Positions 62,111 through 64,000 of a stretch of DNA of 64,000 bases are shown here, in pieces. The stretch covers positions 3,472,001 to 3,536,000 of the forward strand of contig NZ_VFPG01000001.1 in the NCBI RefSeq assembly GCF_006716565.1. Reading direction: 5' to 3'. Each line of letters starts with the position of its first letter. Position 1 is the first letter of the stretch. A program made the position numbers and the translations under genes. Below the pieces are notes generated by a model that was not told the DNA's origin, ran no database searches, and saw nothing but the letters and a program-made list of their open reading frames with translations. This stretch comes from Nocardia bhagyanarayanae. GTDB lineage: Bacteria > Actinomycetota > Actinomycetes > Mycobacteriales > Mycobacteriaceae.

Positions 62111-62812
62111 GTGAGCACGCAGAACCCGGGCGACGGGGACCAACGGCGTCCCGAGGAGCCCGCCGAGCAACCGGAGTGGACCACCCCTGAGCTGAACGTG
62201 CCGGAGCCGCCGGATCTACCGGGCCCGAGCGAGCAGGGACCGCCCCCGTCCGGCCCGCGACCGGGCAGCATCCAGCGCCAGGAACCGGGCGTCACCCAGC
62301 CCCGTCCGCCGACCGTCGCCGAGGCGCGCGCCAGGGACAAAGCCCGCAAACGCGCCGCCGAGGCGCAGCGCGCGGCGGAGGCGGCGGCCGAGGCCAAGAA
62401 GCGGACCCGCAAGCGCGTGCTGATCGGCGGCGTCGCGGTCGTCGGCGTCGCGGGACTCGTCGGCGGCGGCTATCTGGCGTACCGGGCGCTCACCGCGCCC
62501 GACGAGGTCACCGCCTACTGCGTGAAGAACGAGAACGGCCAGGAGCTCGTCGTCGAGGACAAGTACTGCACGCCCGGCACGGCGGGCTTCGTCGACGACA
62601 GCGGCGGCGGCTCGCACGGCCACGCGGGCCCGATCATCATCTACGGCGGCGGCCCGCAGTACCGCTACTACTACGGCGGCAACAACACCATCGGCAAGGC
62701 GCCCGTCGGCGGCTCCACGCTGAAACCCAAGGGGGCCCAGATCACCACCAAGTCCGGCACCACTATCCAGCGCGGCGGACTCGGCAGCAAGAGCACCGGC
62801 GGTGGTTCCTGA
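62111..62812 (+). CDS. Single-span membrane protein with Gly/Tyr-rich C-terminus
   Basis: 233-residue protein without a recognised family. Residues 1-65 are Pro/Glu-rich and disordered; 70-102 form a charged Ala/Arg/Lys helix; 103-125 (VLIGGVAVVGVAGLVGGGYLA) are a membrane helix. The C-terminal external part holds Cys137 and Cys153 (AYCVKN, KYCTPG), a likely disulfide, then Gly/Tyr-rich repeats (GGGPQYRYYYGG) and Gly/Ser/Lys residues. The layout resembles the YgiB (DUF1190) protein of E. coli, which is encoded beside ygiC. GTG start with GGAGGGA upstream. Its stop overlaps the next start (TGATG). Confidence 0.72.
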   Translation: MSTQNPGDGDQRRPEEPAEQPEWTTPELNVPEPPDLPGPSEQGPPPSGPRPGSIQRQEPGVTQPRPPTVAEARARDKARKRAAEAQRAAEAAAEAKKRTRKRVLIGGVAVVGVAGLVGGGYLAYRALTAPDEVTAYCVKNENGQELVVEDKYCTPGTAGFVDDSGGGSHGHAGPIIIYGGGPQYRYYYGGNNTIGKAPVGGSTLKPKGAQITTKSGTTIQRGGLGSKSTGGGS

Positions 62813-63978
62813 TGCGTCGAGTCCGCGGCACGCCGCGCCAGGACTGGAAGCGGATCATCGAGGGGCAAGGATTGGTCTACGGCGCGCCGGGCCGTGACGC
62901 CAGCGGTCAGCCGCGCCCGTACTGGGACGAGTCGGTGCACTACGAGTTCGACATGCCGGAGATCCTCGCGCTGGAGGCCGATGTCGAACTGCTGCACTCG
63001 ATGTGCCTGAACGCCGTCGAGCACGTCGTGCTCACCGAGCGGTTCCGGGATTTCGGTCTGCCGGAATGGAGTTGGGAGCCGATCGCCGAATCGTGGCGCC
63101 GCGGTGACCCGCACGTGTACGGCCGCTTCGACCTGCGCTACGACGCGCGCCGCCCGGCGAAACTGCTGGAGTACAACGCCGATACGCCGACCTCGCTGCT
63201 GGAGGCGGCGATCGTGCAGTGGCACTGGCTCACCGCGCAGTATCCCGACGACGACCAGTGGAACTCGTTGCACGAGAAGCTGGTCGAGCGCTGGGGCGTG
63301 TTGCGCGACCAATTGCCCTCGCCGCAGCTGCATTTCACCTGGTCCTCCGCGGACGCCACCGGCGAGGACAACGTCACGACGGCCTACATGCAGGAGACGG
63401 CCGCCGAAGCGGGCTTCGACACCATCGCGCTGCCCATCGAGGAGGTCGGATTCGACACGGAGCTGGAGCGTTTCGTCGATCTGGCCGAGGCGCCGATCGA
63501 GTCCGTCTTCAAGCTCTACCCGTGGGAGTGGGTGCTCGACGACGATTTCGGCAAGCGCGTGGTGCAGAGCCTGCCGCAGACCATGTGGGTCGAGCCGCTG
63601 TGGAAGACGCTGCTCAGCAACAAGGCGATCCTGGCGATTCTGTGGGAGATGTATCCCGGGCACCCGAATCTGTTGCCCGCCTATCTCGACCAGCCCAACG
63701 AGCTCACCGAATACATCCGCAAACCGAAGCTCGGCCGCGAGGGCGCCAACATGACGATCGTCGGCGCCGGACTGGAGACCGCCACCGGCGGCGTCTACGG
63801 CGCCGAGGGGTTCGTGTACCAATTGCTCGACCCGCTCCCTGAATTCGACGACATGCGGCCCGTGCTCGGCGCCTGGATCGTCGGCGACGCCGCCGCGGGC
63901 CTCGGCATCCGGGAGACCGCCGGACTGATCACCGACGACGGCGCGGCGTTCGTTCCGCACCGCATACCGACCGAATAG
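62812..63978 (+). CDS. YgiC-like glutathionylspermidine-synthase family ATP-grasp protein
   Basis: 388-residue ATP-grasp ligase-type enzyme related to E. coli YgiC/YjfC and to the synthetase domain of glutathionylspermidine synthase. GQPRPYWDESVHYEFD near residue 32, RFDLRYDARRPAKLLEYNADTP near 102-124 (Lys and Glu of the nucleotide site) and SVFKLYPWEW near 230 are conserved. KPKLGREGANMTIV near residue 304 is the ATP-grasp Gly-rich loop. Substrate unknown; glutathione is not expected in mycolate actinobacteria, so another thiol, polyamine or peptide is inferred. Coupled to the membrane protein upstream. Confidence 0.88.
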   Translation: MRRVRGTPRQDWKRIIEGQGLVYGAPGRDASGQPRPYWDESVHYEFDMPEILALEADVELLHSMCLNAVEHVVLTERFRDFGLPEWSWEPIAESWRRGDPHVYGRFDLRYDARRPAKLLEYNADTPTSLLEAAIVQWHWLTAQYPDDDQWNSLHEKLVERWGVLRDQLPSPQLHFTWSSADATGEDNVTTAYMQETAAEAGFDTIALPIEEVGFDTELERFVDLAEAPIESVFKLYPWEWVLDDDFGKRVVQSLPQTMWVEPLWKTLLSNKAILAILWEMYPGHPNLLPAYLDQPNELTEYIRKPKLGREGANMTIVGAGLETATGGVYGAEGFVYQLLDPLPEFDDMRPVLGAWIVGDAAAGLGIRETAGLITDDGAAFVPHRIPTE

Positions 63979-64000
63979 ACCACTCACCCAGCAGGGACCA

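Noticed and set aside
1..64000. tRNA, rRNA, insertion sequences, prophage or integrative elements
   Set aside because: I looked for tRNA-like cloverleafs in the intergenic regions, transposase or integrase motifs in the proteins, and flanking direct repeats, and found none. A covariance-model scan would be decisive.

Overview
The window is very GC-rich, codon use is strongly G/C-ending, and starts are often GTG. Gene content and order are those of a mycolic-acid actinobacterium, most likely Nocardia or a close relative: F420 biosynthesis (cofC), SepIVA, PrpR-type propionate control, and several blocks collinear with Mycobacterium tuberculosis as recalled from established knowledge. No rRNA, tRNA, CRISPR array, transposase, integrase or prophage gene was recognised, so this reads as chromosomal core with accessory inserts.

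Layout. (1) 1-15,622 is a housekeeping block: mutT1 (partial), ppk, cofC, gpsA, ddl, a DUF3515 membrane protein, thiL, ung, rpmB, a FakA/DhaL-like kinase and recG, with a hydrolase, a crotonase and a GNAT interspersed. (2) 15,671-28,136 holds an MFS exporter divergent from an ECF41-type sigma factor, the 2-methylcitrate pathway (prpR, prpDBC), a TetR regulator, a DUF4254 protein, a limonene-epoxide-hydrolase-like protein and metE under a cobalamin riboswitch. (3) 28,747-37,466 returns to the housekeeping order: pyc, rsmD, coaD, gtrA-like, sepIVA, DUF177, rpmF, rnc, mutM. (4) 37,533-51,751 is accessory: a RibD-like reductase, a PHP phosphoesterase, a membrane-tethered phosphate-binding-like protein, a glucan-type cluster (GT4 plus debranching-enzyme-like glucosidase), a winged-helix protein, an AhpD-like protein, and a five-gene operon joining a sulfonate-type ABC transporter to an AprA-like flavoprotein and an AprB-like ferredoxin. 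(5) 51,828-61,001 is a complete Kdp potassium system, with kdpFABC divergent from kdpDE. (6) 61,153-63,978 holds an OsmC protein, acylphosphatase, a membrane protein and a YgiC-like ATP-grasp enzyme.

How the genes work together. prpDBC converts propionyl-CoA-derived 2-methylcitrate to pyruvate and succinate under PrpR; pyc further on supplies oxaloacetate. Vitamin B12 status probably sets metE through the riboswitch. KdpDE should switch on the divergent potassium ATPase. Paired 11-bp-spaced direct repeats sit in both orientations in the kdp intergenic region and are the best KdpE-box candidates. Each side of that region also carries a small membrane peptide that could easily be missed.

The most unusual candidate system is the transporter/flavoprotein/ferredoxin operon at 46,455-50,983. 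All genes but the first junction overlap by four bases, which argues for one coupled function: import plus reductive (or oxidative) handling of a sulfur-containing or similar organic anion. Other points of interest are a 15-residue repeat expansion inside the FakA-like kinase, a tandem set of palindromic repeats between ddl and the DUF3515 gene, two TetR-like operators, and several very short genes with strong ribosome-binding sites.
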